Assembly: GCA_029204225.1 (NCBI GenBank)
Contig: CM055097.1
Location: 72,160,357-72,224,356 of the forward strand
Direction of reading: 5' to 3'
Origin: Diphasiastrum complanatum
Taxonomy: Eukaryota > Streptophyta > Lycopodiopsida > Lycopodiales > Lycopodiaceae
DNA length: 64,000 nt
Shown: in pieces, positions 1 to 10,849 of the stretch
Layout of the letters: every line of letters begins with the position of its first letter
How positions within the stretch are numbered: the first letter of the stretch is position 1
Position numbers and translations under genes: made by a program
The notes under the pieces: generated by a model
Told to the model about the DNA's origin: nothing
The model's database searches: none
Seen by the model: only the letters and a program-made list of their open reading frames with translations

Positions 1-2
1 AG

Positions 3-1267
3 TTCTTCACAACAGGCCGACTAAAAGAAGGCATGACTATAACGGAAAAAAGAAACTTTTTAATAAAAGCAGCGCCCTTTCAGTTAATTGCGGGACAACT
101 TTACAAAAAGGGTGTTGACGGCATATTCGACGATGTGCTTATGAATATGAGATATGACCAATAATATCTCAGGCTCATGAGGGCATTGGAGGTGGCCACT
201 TTTCTGCTGAATCCACAACGAAGATTATCCTTCGAGCAGGATTGTGGTGGCCATCTTTGTTTAAAGACACGTTTCCTGTCATTAAAACGTGTGATGTATG
301 TCAACGAGCAAAGAAAAACAAAGCAGACTTTACACCATTGACTCCCATTATAGAAGGCGAAGCCTTCCATAAGTGGGGGATTGACTTTGTTGGACCAATC
401 AGTCCAGCAACAAAACATACCCAAGCTCGATACATCCTCATAGCCACAGATTACGCCACTAAGTGGGTGGAGGCTCGAGCAACGAAGGACGCCAACGCAA
501 AAACAGTTGCACGTTTTCTTTATGAAAACATTATTACCCGTTTTGGTTGTCCCATAGAGCTTGTTAGTGATCGCGACACGCATTTTTTAAATGCTGTCAT
601 TGATAATCTCCTACGCCATTACCTTGTCGTTCACAGAAAAAGTACACCGTACTATCCTAGGTGTAATGGCCAGGCTGAATCAATTAACAAAACAATATGT
701 AAAATTTTGACCAAGATAGTTGAAACCAGTTGCTCTGATTGGGAAACAAAACTTTTCTTAGCTATCTGGGCTTACCGCACCATCCCAAAGAACGCCACTG
801 GGTGGGTTACCCCTTTCCACTTAGTATATGGTCAAGAGGCAGTAATACCCGTAGAATTCTTAGTACCTTCGCTAAGAGTTACGGAAGCTTTTTCAACAGA
901 TCTCTGTGAAGATGCTTCAATAGAACAACAAGTCAAAACCAGGCTATTTACGTTAGCCCAGTTATGCGAGACAAGACTAATATCTTATCATGCACAACTA
1001 GTTTACAAATGATGCCAAAAGGCCTGGCATGACCGTCACCTGCGCAATAAAGATCTACACTTAGGTGACTAGGTGCTTCTTTATACATCAAAGAAGCACC
1101 CCGGCAAATTGAAGTTCAGAAGTGAGGGGCCATATGTTATTAACAAAATATTTCCTAATGGTGCAGTCCAACTACAAACACTTGACGGGACACTCCTAGA
1201 CACTGTCGTAAACCGTGGTCGTCTACGACGGTACTATGAAGAGTTGTCCTTTGTAAACCCAATTTAG
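3..1267 (+). pseudogene. Ty3/gypsy integrase, broken
   Basis: This is the integrase end of a Ty3/gypsy polyprotein, the enzyme that inserts the element's cDNA into host DNA. The zinc region (H...H...CDVCQRAK) lies at about 176-320. The catalytic core follows with D in GIDFVGP, D in VSDRDTHF and E in NGQAESINK, then the C-terminal GQEAVIPVEF and KLKFRSEGPYVI segments. It is not functional. Positions 3-161 read in another frame from the rest, so an indel lies near 160-175, and in-frame stops sit at 1010-1012 and 1070-1072. The usual SDQGTHF/SDRGTHF motif reads SDRDTHF. The 5' part of the element lies outside the window. Confidence 0.9.
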
Positions 1268-2212
1268 GATCTATCCTGATGAAAAAACAAAAAAAAAAGC
1301 CTATTATTTTAATGTTATTTTATTCCTTTTCTTGTACATCTCGTTTTTTTTATGCCTATTGTTCACTTCGTTTCTTGTTTATACTTCATATCATTACTTA
1401 TGTACAATCGGGAGCCTGTGTCAACGGAGCAATGAAAAGGCAATTCAGCACAAGATCCAAGGGAAAGTGCAATCATGCAACCTTCGGAGAAGTGCAATAA
1501 CCCAGGGAAGACTAAAGTTGATGATTGCCTCTCAATGAGCAAGATTCAACCAAAGTCTCATTGTTCCACAATGCAATAGCCCAAACCAATGCCAAACTCG
1601 GGTATATCCATTCTTAAAAGGCCAAATAATGAGGGATTGTTCAAAGTGGTTGGCCAACCATTTCATATAGCTTATTTACATAAATCTGAAAGTGGTGAGC
1701 TAAATTACAACGATTACAATAATATTTTTCTTGATTTCGGCAAAAATGTTTTAAAGTACATGTTAGAAAATTCTTGTAAAAATTCTTCTACCAGATTTCA
1801 GCCATAATAAGTGTACGAGGAATATCAAGGAGCAGAATTGAGCCACTAAACTACGATGGAGAGCATTGACAAGTCACCGATGAAGGAGCTCCAAAATCTA
1901 GATATATCGGGAGTGCCAATACCAGAGAAGTCGACAAGTAGCGGGACCATTGTTTTCACTCGTTGGCCAACGAGTGAAAACAATGTCCATCGCCTTCTCC
2001 TGTCATACTCATGGGTCATGGATGTTCTAGATCGACAACTGATAGGCTACACCTTAGAAAATCATTCTCACACTTCTGCCACCTCACCTCTGTCTCACTA
2101 GTATCTCAGGATACACCTTTTTCATAAGAACTTCTACTTTGAGCCACAATCATATTTCTTTGAAGTTCTTCACTTGCATCAAACAGATCCATTTATTCAT
2201 CATGAGGTTTTC
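1268..2212. other. No recognisable gene; 3' flank of Ty3 integrase
   Basis: Several short open frames occur here but none shows a recognisable motif. By position it could be the 3' non-coding part or LTR of the Ty3 element, but no TG...CA boundary could be fixed. Confidence 0.4.
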
Positions 2213-2460
2213 TCAAATCTCAACCGAAGTGCTCCCGTCAAATCTCAACCGGAGCACTATGCTCAAATCTCAACCGAAGTGCTCCTTCAAATCTCAACCG
2301 GAGCACTCCATTCAAATCTCAACCGGAGCACTCCACTCAAATCTCAACCGGAGCGTTCTGTCAGATCTCAACCAGAGCTTCCCTGTCAAATCTTGACCAG
2401 AGCGGTTCTGTCAAATCTCGACCGAAGCAGTCATTTCAAATCTCGACCGGAGGACATACA
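2213..2460. repeat. Ten-copy tandem repeat, 24-25 bp unit
   Basis: Ten consecutive copies of a unit close to TCAAATCTCAACCGGAGCAC plus 4-5 variable bases. Copies start at 2213, 2238, 2263, 2287, 2312, 2337, 2361, 2386, 2411 and 2436. Divergence rises towards the right end (AACC becomes GACC in the last three). Open frames run through it only because the unit lacks stops. A similar phrase (GATCTCGACCGAAGGAG) recurs at 8370-8430. Confidence 0.93.
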
Positions 2461-2496
2461 TTTGAATTTCACGAACCGGCACATAAGATATGATGA

Positions 2497-2993
2497 AGTT
2501 GTTGTCCGTAAAAAAAAAATGAGCTATTTTATTTCACACGTGTGGATCTAAAAATAGCATAAAATAAACATTCTACACACAAGATTGCAAGATATCACCA
2601 ATATAGTGCACCAATGGATAGAGGAACCCAAGAGAGTCATGTATAAGCATGAAATGAGATAAGAGAGAGAGAGAGAATGTCTTCTCTTTCCGTGAGTTAC
2701 ATCCTTTTATAACAGGTCCAAACCTAATTTTAAACTTTGGTTTCCCTTCATAATGAAAAACCCTACTATGATTGTGACTAGATTCAATGTCTCTACTACT
2801 CAATTTGAATCTACCAAAAAATTGTGTACTATACCTTCCCACAATTTCAAAAAGTGTCTATTCAAATGCTTTTAGACTAATATAACTTTGAAAAGTCAAA
2901 CTCTAAGTCTAATATGAAATTGGCCTCAATTGTGTATTTGGCAATTTATCAAACTATGACCAATCTTGACTAAACGAGTTGAAATCTTTCACA
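2497..2993 (-). repeat. Truncated copia LTR, family A
   Basis: Reverse-strand relative of the LTR at 16321-16973. Shared landmarks in order are the TGTGAAAGATTTCAAC start (right end, 2993), a TATAA-type box near 2707, and the CACACGTGTG palindrome near 2540. The portion distal to the CCGTAC-like block is missing, where the LTR abuts the tandem repeat. No polypurine tract or PBS flanks it, so it is a solo or truncated LTR. Confidence 0.8.
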
Positions 2994-4460
2994 TATTTGG
3001 AAAATTTTGAAATAATCTAGATCCCAATGTGGTATCTCACTATTTACAAAATCAAAAACCCTCAAATCTATTTCTCACTTTCTTAATTAATCATCTACTT
3101 GTTAGTAAGTTCTCGAATATAAGAAGTGACCGTGTTTCAATTTCTTAAATCTAGGAGAGATTCCTCCAGAACCCACATATGTTATTCACATATCTCACTG
3201 AGATCTTGTTACTCACTTTCTATTTCTCATGAGTAAATAACATATCTGAAAAATCTCTGAGACGAATACCATTCACTCTCAACAGTTTTCCAATCCACTT
3301 ACCTCTAATTACATAATTTCTCTCACTAATCAACCCCTCTCTGATCCTAGTACTAAAACTAAGATTAGGTTGATCCAATACAAAACTCTCAGACTTATAT
3401 ATTTAGCTCAACCTTACTTCTGTTCCAATCAAAATGGAATTAGTAACCTTTGACCTTTTATTGTACTACTTATAGATAATAATTCAAATATCAAACATGT
3501 TCTAGATCCAGATTGTCCACACAATCCCTAGAGAATTCCTCTTATTTGAAAAGTTTCAATTAGGTATCTTACTCTGAATCTATCTGAAATTACTTTCAGA
3601 TCAAATCACATTTCTATACCACATCTGGTTCTCTTCCGAAAGCTAAGCAACCAATAGATTCCCAAATAGAATTTTATTCCACCACTTCACCCCTCATTTT
3701 AATGAAATTATAAATTTCAATAAAAGTTAACTGGAAAGATGATATATGAAAATATCCAAATCCAAGAAAAGTCAGTAATAAGTGCTTTCACTAAAATATT
3801 CATTTCATTACAGACATGACTTCTCCTTCAAATATTTTCAATCTGAGTGATAGAAACTACTATTCCATTGATATCCATTTATGCAACAAAGATATTCTAT
3901 GGTTTAAGAAATTGAAACATTTTAACCTTAGAATTTATCTGAATTCCAAGTCTATTCACACAATTAGTAATTTATATGACATAACATTCAAAAGAATAAC
4001 TTCATGTTGGAAAGAATTCATATAAACTAGTCTGATGTCTTACATTCAAGAAATTATTAAGAAGTAAAAGATTAATTAAAAAAGTGAGAAATTTACAAGA
4101 CAAAATCATGTAAAAATGAGAAAACACCCATTCCAGCCCGAAATTGATGCTACCAATAGTCTTCAACAATCAATTAGACTTCCATGAAGCATTCATACTG
4201 ATCCTAAGATGCAGTATAGGTTGAGAACGAAGATTTCTTGATTTGTAGAAGTCAAAATAGCTTCAAACTTGATGGAGATGGTGCATAAGCCACTGGCCAT
4301 CAACTTACAAGTATGATAGCTTGTTGGGAAGGTAAAAAGAAATTCTAATCATGCTGTAAATAATTCTAGAATGATCTCCTTTTGGATTTGGAGAGATCCA
4401 TCCCCCAAAAATCACCAAAAATGGTCATTTTTGAACTTTTTTGACTTCCTACAAGTTCAA
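2994..4460. other. AT-rich stretch without supported gene
   Basis: No convincing domain in either strand. The one open frame of note (3816-4025) is short, compositionally AT-driven and lacks motifs. The stretch lies between two same-orientation family A LTRs and may be internal retrotransposon sequence decayed beyond recognition. Confidence 0.4.
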
Positions 4461-5110
4461 TGTGAAAGATTTCAGATCCTTAAGATCCAATCTACTTGAA
4501 TGATCTTTGGTTAGAAAGAGAAATACACTACCAGTTTCACCAATGTAGAAAAATCAGCATCTACACACAATTTGAGATGCAAACACTAATAGAACTTGAT
4601 CAAACTTGAATGAAATGATTATGTACTGTTGCTGTCCGTACAAAACCAACAAGCTACTGTATTTCACATGTGTGGATCCAAAAATAACAAATATAGATCA
4701 TTCTACACATAGAATTGCAAGCAATCACCAAGATAGTGCACCAATGGATAGTAGAACCCAAGAGAACCATGTATAAGCATGAAATGAGATAGAGAAGAGA
4801 GAAGATGACTCTCTCCATGAGTTACATCCTTTTATAGCAGGTCCAAACCCTATTTGGCCACTTGGCTTTCCCACCAAAATGCTAACCCTATCAATTTTGG
4901 GTCTAGATTCAATGTACCCAACTTATTCAAATTGAATCTGCTCAAACTCGCATTCTATCTTTCCCACACTTTCAAAAAGTGTTTATTCAAATGAAATTTA
5001 GACTAATGAACTTTGAAAAGTCAACCTCTAAGTCTAAAACAAGTTTTGGCCTCAATATGCCAAATATGGAAATATTGCAAAATGTGATGAAACTAGTTGA
5101 ATCTTTCACA
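4461..5110 (-). repeat. Copia 3' LTR, family A (minus strand)
   Basis: 650-bp LTR with matching ends: TGTGAAAG at 4461 on the plus strand and CTTTCACA at 5110, giving TGTGAAAG...CTTTCACA read from either side. It contains a TATA-like TTTTATAGC block near 4830 and the CACATGTGTGG palindrome. A polypurine tract (minus-strand AGTTGAAGAGGAAG, plus 5111-5124) directly precedes it, which identifies it as the 3' LTR of the RNase H remnant at 5171-5665. Confidence 0.85.
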
Positions 5111-5170
5111 CTTCCTCTTCAACTAGTTTTAGCATAGACTTTGATAATACTCCAAGTGAAGTCCTATGCT

Positions 5171-5665
5171 TCATGAACAAGTCTTTCCCAATGCTTTAGT
5201 GAAGATATCAGCTACACATTCCCTTGAAGACACATGTTGAAGATCCACCTCCTTTGCAATGACTCGCTCCCTCACAAAATGATATTGTCTCTCAATATGC
5301 TTGCTCCTAGCATGAAAGATAGGATTGGATGCCATTATTTGGGCTGATTGATTGTCACAAAAGATGATTGGGCTCTCTGAAAAATCCAGCAAGTGAAGAT
5401 CCTTGATCATCCTCTTGATCCATACCATCTCCTTTGTGCAATGTGTAAGAGCTTTGTACTCGGCCTCACTAGATGACAATGAGATAGTGGCTTGTTTCTT
5501 TGACATCCATGATATAGCTCCATCACCTATGAAAATACAATAAGAACTAATGGATTTCCTATCCATTATATCTCCAGCATAGTCCAAATCTGAAAATCCA
5601 AAAGGATTAGGTGATGATCCCTCATACAATATGCCAAAATCTCGAGTTCCAATGATGTACCTCAA
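5171..5665 (-). pseudogene. Copia RNase H domain (C-terminus of pol)
   Basis: C-terminal RNase H of a Ty1/copia polyprotein, which removes RNA from the RNA:DNA hybrid during reverse transcription. Visible motifs are FSDLDYAGDIMDRKSIS (first Asp), LSSSEAEYKAL (Glu) and IIFCDNQSAQ (Asp), then the NPIFHARSKHIE block and the CVADIFTKAL end typical of this family. About 165 residues remain open. No reverse transcriptase precedes it; instead, upstream on the minus strand is the unrecognised module at 5677-6282. The 3' LTR follows 60 bp downstream after a polypurine tract. Confidence 0.88.
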
Positions 5666-5676
5666 AACTCGCTTTC

Positions 5677-6282
5677 CTAGCTTCCAATGCTCCTAGCATA
5701 GTTTTTGCCAATAGAACTTTGATCCATCATAAGAATGATCTTCTTCCTAAGAATAGATCTCCTTTCAATGATCATGTAATGTTCAAAATAGAAACAACCA
5801 TAATTGATATAGAGAATAGTGTCCACTTGGGATGCTTCACTATTTCTTACATCAATTTTACATGTAAAAATGTGACTAGAACATGAAGAATCAAATAGAA
5901 TGTAAATGAAATGATTCCACCATGCTTCCAACTATGAACTCTCTGAAAAAATACAGCAAACAAACAATAAATGTGAGTGATCAACTTTTGCTTGCATGTC
6001 TTCTCCTCCTTTGTCCTTTGTTGCCTTGTATCCACCATGATACTCCATGAATGAGCCTCCATCTCCATCTTGCCACAAGAAACCATCAAACCTTGGAAAT
6101 CCATGAGTAGGTGAGTACATTAATGATGCAAATCCAGCACCACATGACTCCATAAACCAAGTAGGTTGCACTAGTCCATCTTCAAGATCTACTTGACACA
6201 AGAAAATGACCATGAATTCACCAAAAATTGACAATCTCCAAGTATTGGCACCAAGTAGCTCAACACTTGAGAACTTGATCAT
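5677..6282 (-). pseudogene. Unrecognised coding-like module shared with element A
   Basis: I do not recognise this product. It reads in two overlapping minus-strand frames (5932-6282, then 5677-5931), so it carries at least one frameshift or stop. It is clearly related to 20741-21235 of element A. Both contain LWQDGDGG, then FME, KDK, HSHLLF and CC, and after the break W.N.FI.ILF.SSCSS and CKI. The module sits where a copia element should have reverse transcriptase, directly upstream of RNase H here and upstream of the LTR in element A. It may be a transduplicated host fragment or a decayed element-specific ORF. Confidence 0.55.
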
Positions 6283-6510
6283 GGAAAGTCAATAAAAGGA
6301 ATTTAGGTCTTTTTGTGAGACTTTTAATGTCGCAAGGCCTAAATGTCAACTTAGTGAATAAAGTTGGGACTCCCACCAAAATCGGTTCAAATCCAAATTC
6401 AAATTGGTTCCGTCCAATTGTAAATGGGTTTCCACTCTTTTTTAAGTTTGAATAGTTAGGGAGGTAGAAATGGGCCAATAAATTTTTGAGGCCAAGGGCC
6501 TCCTCTCCAC

Positions 6511-6518
6511 TATAAATA
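6511..6518 (+). promoter_or_regulatory. TATA box of a presumed LTR or gene promoter
   Basis: TATAAATA followed by GGGGC, in a context (CCACTATAAATAGGGGC) close to a canonical plant core promoter. The downstream reading frame at 6584-6808 shows no known domain, so the box probably belongs to an unresolved LTR rather than to a host gene. Confidence 0.45.
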
Positions 6519-6829
6519 GGGGCAAACTCGAGTTGCTCCTCATGTTCATATCCTCATTTTAATACAAGCAGATTGGTTCTCTTATGGAATGGATTTGTGA
6601 ATGTCCTTGCTCTCTATCTTTTTCCTCCATCTCTCATGCTTTTGTTGCATTTGTTAAGTGTTGGATCTTAGTATTATTGGTATTGCCATTTCTTATGTTT
6701 TTTGTGAGAGAGAAGGGGAGAGAGAGAAAGAGTAAGCTATCTTCATTGTGGATCATAGCGTTAATGGTTGTAGTGTTAATGCTTAGGGTTAATGGATGTT
6801 ATAGTTAGATGTGGATCTTACATTCATGC

Positions 6830-7420
6830 TGAAATCTGAGATATGCTATCGCTCTCATGGGAACAAACCTACGCATGACAACTAACTTCATCTTCTTGAT
6901 GCTAGATTGCTTGGATCTTGGATTGAGGATAGGCTAGGAAAGAAACCCACTACAGGCTAAGAGTTAAGAGAGGAGATAAGGACCAAGGGTGGGCCAAGGG
7001 CCAAGATAGAAGGACTAAGAGCCAAGACGAAGGGCCAAGGGTTAAGGACCAAGGGTCTTCAACCGAGAAGGATCTGAAACAGAATGTTAGATAGTAATGT
7101 AGGTTTCTTTCTTCATGCTTTTTTGATATTGTGAATGTGTGATAGCAACAGTGGATAGCAACAACGGATAGCAACAAGTAATGATGCTTGGCAGAAGAGG
7201 GCGCATCAAGATACGACAACAAGGTGTTCTTCAAGGTTGTTGATCTAGATAATTATGCAACTGATGATGAGCAGTATGAAAAGAAACTTTTAAAAAGAAA
7301 TGGCAATTTTCATCCTCAATTTCCATCATCAATGAAGCAACATAGAATTGAAGCATTTAACCAATCTTCCAAAATTATGGAAGAGGTAGTGGAAAGCGCA
7401 TGCACTTAGTACTACTTAGA
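6830..7420. other. Low-complexity stretch plus one unassigned ORF
   Basis: 6955-7060 is built from irregular repeats of AAGGGCCAAGG-type phrases. A 73-codon plus-strand frame (7188-7409, Lys/Glu-rich) follows, with no motif I can assign; it may be an exon fragment or chance. No gene is claimed here. Confidence 0.35.
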
Positions 7421-7821
7421 AAAAAAAAACTGATGTGATCCTTAGCAGCAGAGGCAGTCGTGGGATGGGAGGCTCGAATAACAGAAGTAATTTTTTCTTG
7501 GCAGTGATGGAGTGACCTATGCATCGGTGGTTGTTAACTTCGGATTTGATTCTTTGTTTTGTGAATCTTGTAGGCATAGCTTCTATGTCAGCTGTAATGG
7601 AGGACAATGCTATGGTAGCAAATGGAGGACAATGCTATGGTAGCAGATCGTGGAAGCAATGGAGAGGTGAATAAGCCGATTTTTTTTTTGGTGCAACCTT
7701 GTCGGCTAATAAAACATAGACGTCATTAACTCCCCTCTGAGAAAAAAAATGTCATTAACCTGCAGTCTCCTTGTGCAATGTTTGAGAAGAAAGGAGAGTC
7801 ATCTGAATCACAAGTTAAGTG

Positions 7822-8230
7822 GGGGGGAAGGCCCGGCCTGAGGGCCTTCCTTGTTGGGAGGGCCCTTGCCCGAGGGTAGGACCCGACCAGCAAGGAAGGC
7901 CCGAGGGCTTCGGGCCTTCCCCTACGTAATGCCATTGTGCGAAGGTTTTCTTTTTTCTTTTTTTTTATTTTATCATTTTTTTTTCGTTTTTTTGGTCGTA
8001 TGGTATGGCCGTACGGCCGTACGCTTGGATCCGTTTTTTTTTTTTTTTTTGGTTTTTTGCCATTTTTTTTTCGCAAATTTTTTTACGTTTGTGGTGGAAT
8101 GTGGATGTGGACAGCCAATGACGAGCTACCACATAGCACATGCACATTCCATCGGAGAGAGGAGAGAGAACGTGCATTCCACCGGAGAGGAGAGAGAAAG
8201 TGAATTCCACCGGAGAGAGGACAGAGAATG
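7822..8230. repeat. GC-rich hairpin plus short tandem repeats
   Basis: 7822-7925 is GC-rich and self-complementary, with repeated GGCCTTCC / GGAAGGCC phrases. A T-rich tract with the palindrome GGCCGTACGGCC follows (about 8006). From 8146 to 8224 there are three imperfect 26-28-bp copies of a CATTCCACCGGAGAGAGG-like unit. A related, inverted arrangement lies at 55100-55350, which marks this as a dispersed element. Confidence 0.7.
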
Positions 8231-8350
8231 ACAGATTCCTAGGAGAGAGAAAATTGGATGGACATTATGCTCTTGGAGGTGGTCCCAAAATACAAAGGAC
8301 ACCTGAGCACAAGGCATTACGGAGGAGAATGTAACCGAGCCAAAGGACGG

Positions 8351-8530
8351 AAGGTCACCGAGTGTTTGGATCTCGACCGAAGGAGAAGAAGGTGATCGAG
8401 TGTTGGGATCTCAACCAAGGAGAAGAAGGTGACTGAGTGCTTGGGATAGCCGAGACGAGGGAAGATAGAGAGTATATTTTGGGCCTTAGGGTTAGGTTAG
8501 GTTAGGGCTGTAGGTAGGTAGGGTTAGGTC
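8351..8530. repeat. 37-bp tandem repeat and telomere-like tract
   Basis: 8351-8449 holds two and a half copies of a roughly 37-bp unit containing GAGTGTTGGGATCTCAACC and GGAGAAGAAGG. From 8487 to 8527 runs an irregular TTAGGG / TTAGGTTAGG tract. It resembles an interstitial telomeric sequence but is too short and imperfect to be sure. Confidence 0.6.
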
Positions 8531-9280
8531 TACTTTTTTTTTAAACCTTTAAAATGAAGAAACTTAAAAAAATTTACAAAGAAACTAAACTTCAAAATTG
8601 AAGTGTTGAAGTGCTTCTCTCTCACTTAAAAAAAAAAAATCCAAATCTGACCCATCTCCCCTAATTTTATCATAACTCACTCAATATTGATCCAAATCAT
8701 AAAAACTTAGTACCTTTGAAAAGCTAACAACAAAATCTATCAGTCTATGTATCAGATAAATGATCGAATTTGATTTGATAGGTCAAATTAACCATAGAAC
8801 ATGTCTAAAATTTTTGAAGAAAGTAAACTAGCAAAACTAGAGCTAGTAATCAAGCATTGGCGAAACTCTTTGGATACTAACCCAAATAACCTGCCATATG
8901 AATCAAATAAAAGCTAAGACAATGCTATAAAATCCTATGTAAAGAAACTTGAGATAAAAACTCAAATCAAATCTGAAAAATTCAAACAAAGTAAAAGGAG
9001 ATTTTTAATTATCTATTTTGACAGCTTTTGGGATAATTGCAATAACTTTTGCATCTCTTACCCAAATGGCTTGCAAATTGGTGCAAATGAAAGCTAAGAC
9101 AAAGCTCTTCAAAGATATGGAATAAAATTATAAATAAAAAAATGAAATTGAATGTTGAAAATTGATCTATACTGACCTGAAAATTTCAAACTTAAAAATT
9201 AGCAAAAAGAAAGCTACAAATGCAATAAACTTATCAAATCTAATGAAATTCACATAGAATCATCATGATTTAGGATCTAT
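8531..9280. other. A-rich stretch; leader of a minus-strand LTR element
   Basis: No open frame or domain seen. It lies just downstream (on the minus strand) of the PBS at 9281-9292, so it would be the untranslated leader of that element. Confidence 0.4.
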
Positions 9281-9292
9281 ACTCTGATACCA
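9281..9292 (-). other. Primer-binding site (minus strand)
   Basis: The minus strand reads TGGTATCAGAGT, matching the initiator-Met tRNA 3' end used by plant copia elements. The adjacent LTR starts after a 5-nt A-run at 9298 (TGTCATGTGTG). Its other boundary could not be fixed, but it must lie before 9879. Confidence 0.7.
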
Positions 9293-9878
9293 AAAAATGT
9301 CATGTGTGAAATCCCAAACTAATAGCAATTACAATGAAGTAAAGCTAAAAGCAAGCAGAGAACAAGACAATCAAGATAACATATCCATAGAATGCTAGAA
9401 ATACAAAGATATCCATTGAATCACATTAGCAATGAAAGAAAGAGCACAATGAATGGAAATATAAGTATGGATTCATGTGATAGGACATATGAGACTTAGC
9501 AAAGGAAATCCCCATAGCTCACATTCACAAGGAGGAAGCAAGAAGCTCTCACTTGCAAATGAGCCAAAAGATTCACAAATTGATGTCTCTTGCCTAGTTA
9601 TAGACGATGCTCTTACTTAACTAAACATAACTATCTTGAGGGATAGTTCCTTGTTAAGTACTATTTAAACTACATTGGGCCCTTATTGGCCTATTATCCT
9701 TATTAATTACTTTGTCGCCTTGTTCTTAATGCTAATAGCTCCTTTTGGGCCTACAAAGCTTACATTGGATATTATCTTTCATGTATAAGCATGGACGTAC
9801 TAAAAGTACCTGACAAGCATCATAAATTTTTCAGTATGCTAAACCTGATGAAGACACCAAGGCACCAACCGTGACCTT

Positions 9879-10845
9879 AAGGGGGACTGTTGGGAATTAA
9901 GCTCACAGTCTTGTCCTTGGTGATATTATTTTCTATTTCAAAACTTTTCATGCACGTTTATTGATCACTGATGTAGGATTAGATGCAACTCTCCTTTGGT
10001 TCTATGTCTGCTCATTTGATACCCACAAGAATCACAAAATTCAGACAACCGATTTATTTGAAGAACACGTATGTCGGGTTTCCGACTGATCTTCATCCAT
10101 GGATAAAGACTAACATGTATCCATTCCTATTTGAATCTACATTCAACTGTCAAGCTATTCGAAGAACTTCGAGGACCTAGCCATCTTCGATGACTTTGAC
10201 CATCAGTTCACTGAACAACTTCAAAGTGTTCGAAGTGTCCGACAACTTCGACCGTCAGGTCACTCAACTACTTTTGTACGAAGTGTCCGACTTATTTGAC
10301 ATCTTCGACGACAAGCGATAGACTCAACTACTTCTATCTGAAATGTTCGAAGTGTCCTAAGTATCTGAAGTGCACGACTTCATCGACAACTTCAACAAGT
10401 CACTATTTTCAAACAATCTGCCGAAGTACACTGCCTTTGCAACAGTATGCAAAAATGAACTGTTTGTTGCACAGTTCGTATTTTTTTGAAAAAAATGTGA
10501 CAATTTTCAATAGTGATTTCTTTTTACATATTTCAAAGAAGTAAACTATTTGTCGGCATTTTCGCATTTTTTCGAAATGTGACAATACAGTCTACTTCAA
10601 CAAATGGACTAATTTTCACCACCTTTGCATTTTCTTGAAATGCAAAAAATGCGAAGTATGCGACAAACTCGTCCATGTCAGCGATCTAGAGTCGCCTGAC
10701 CCATGTATACTTGTATGCTGTACTTTTAGTTTCTTTTCTAAGTTCTATTATGGTGGTCTCCCAACTAATAGAGTTAGAAATTATCCTAAAGGTCGTTGTG
10801 TAGGGTAAGTATGGGTAAGATCCACTCAAATCATTGTTCTATTGG
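9879..10845 (+). repeat. Polypurine tract and LTR 'I'
   Basis: AAGGGGGAC (9879-9887) is a polypurine tract directly followed by an LTR beginning TGTTGGGAATTAAG at 9888. The LTR is rich in short phrases such as TTCGAAGTGTCCGAC and ACTTCGAC (10145-10380). The right end is not certain; it stops by about 10850, where a minus-strand copia fragment begins. Confidence 0.6.
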
Positions 10846-10849
10846 TTGA

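Noticed and set aside
2213-2460. CRISPR array
   Set aside because: The repeats are contiguous with no unique spacers and the DNA is plant nuclear.
6584-6808. Small membrane protein downstream of the TATA box
   Set aside because: Hydrophobic but with no homology I recognise, and the context looks like an LTR transcript start.
7188-7409. Host gene exon
   Set aside because: Open for 73 codons but no splice sites in phase, motif or neighbouring exon could be supported.
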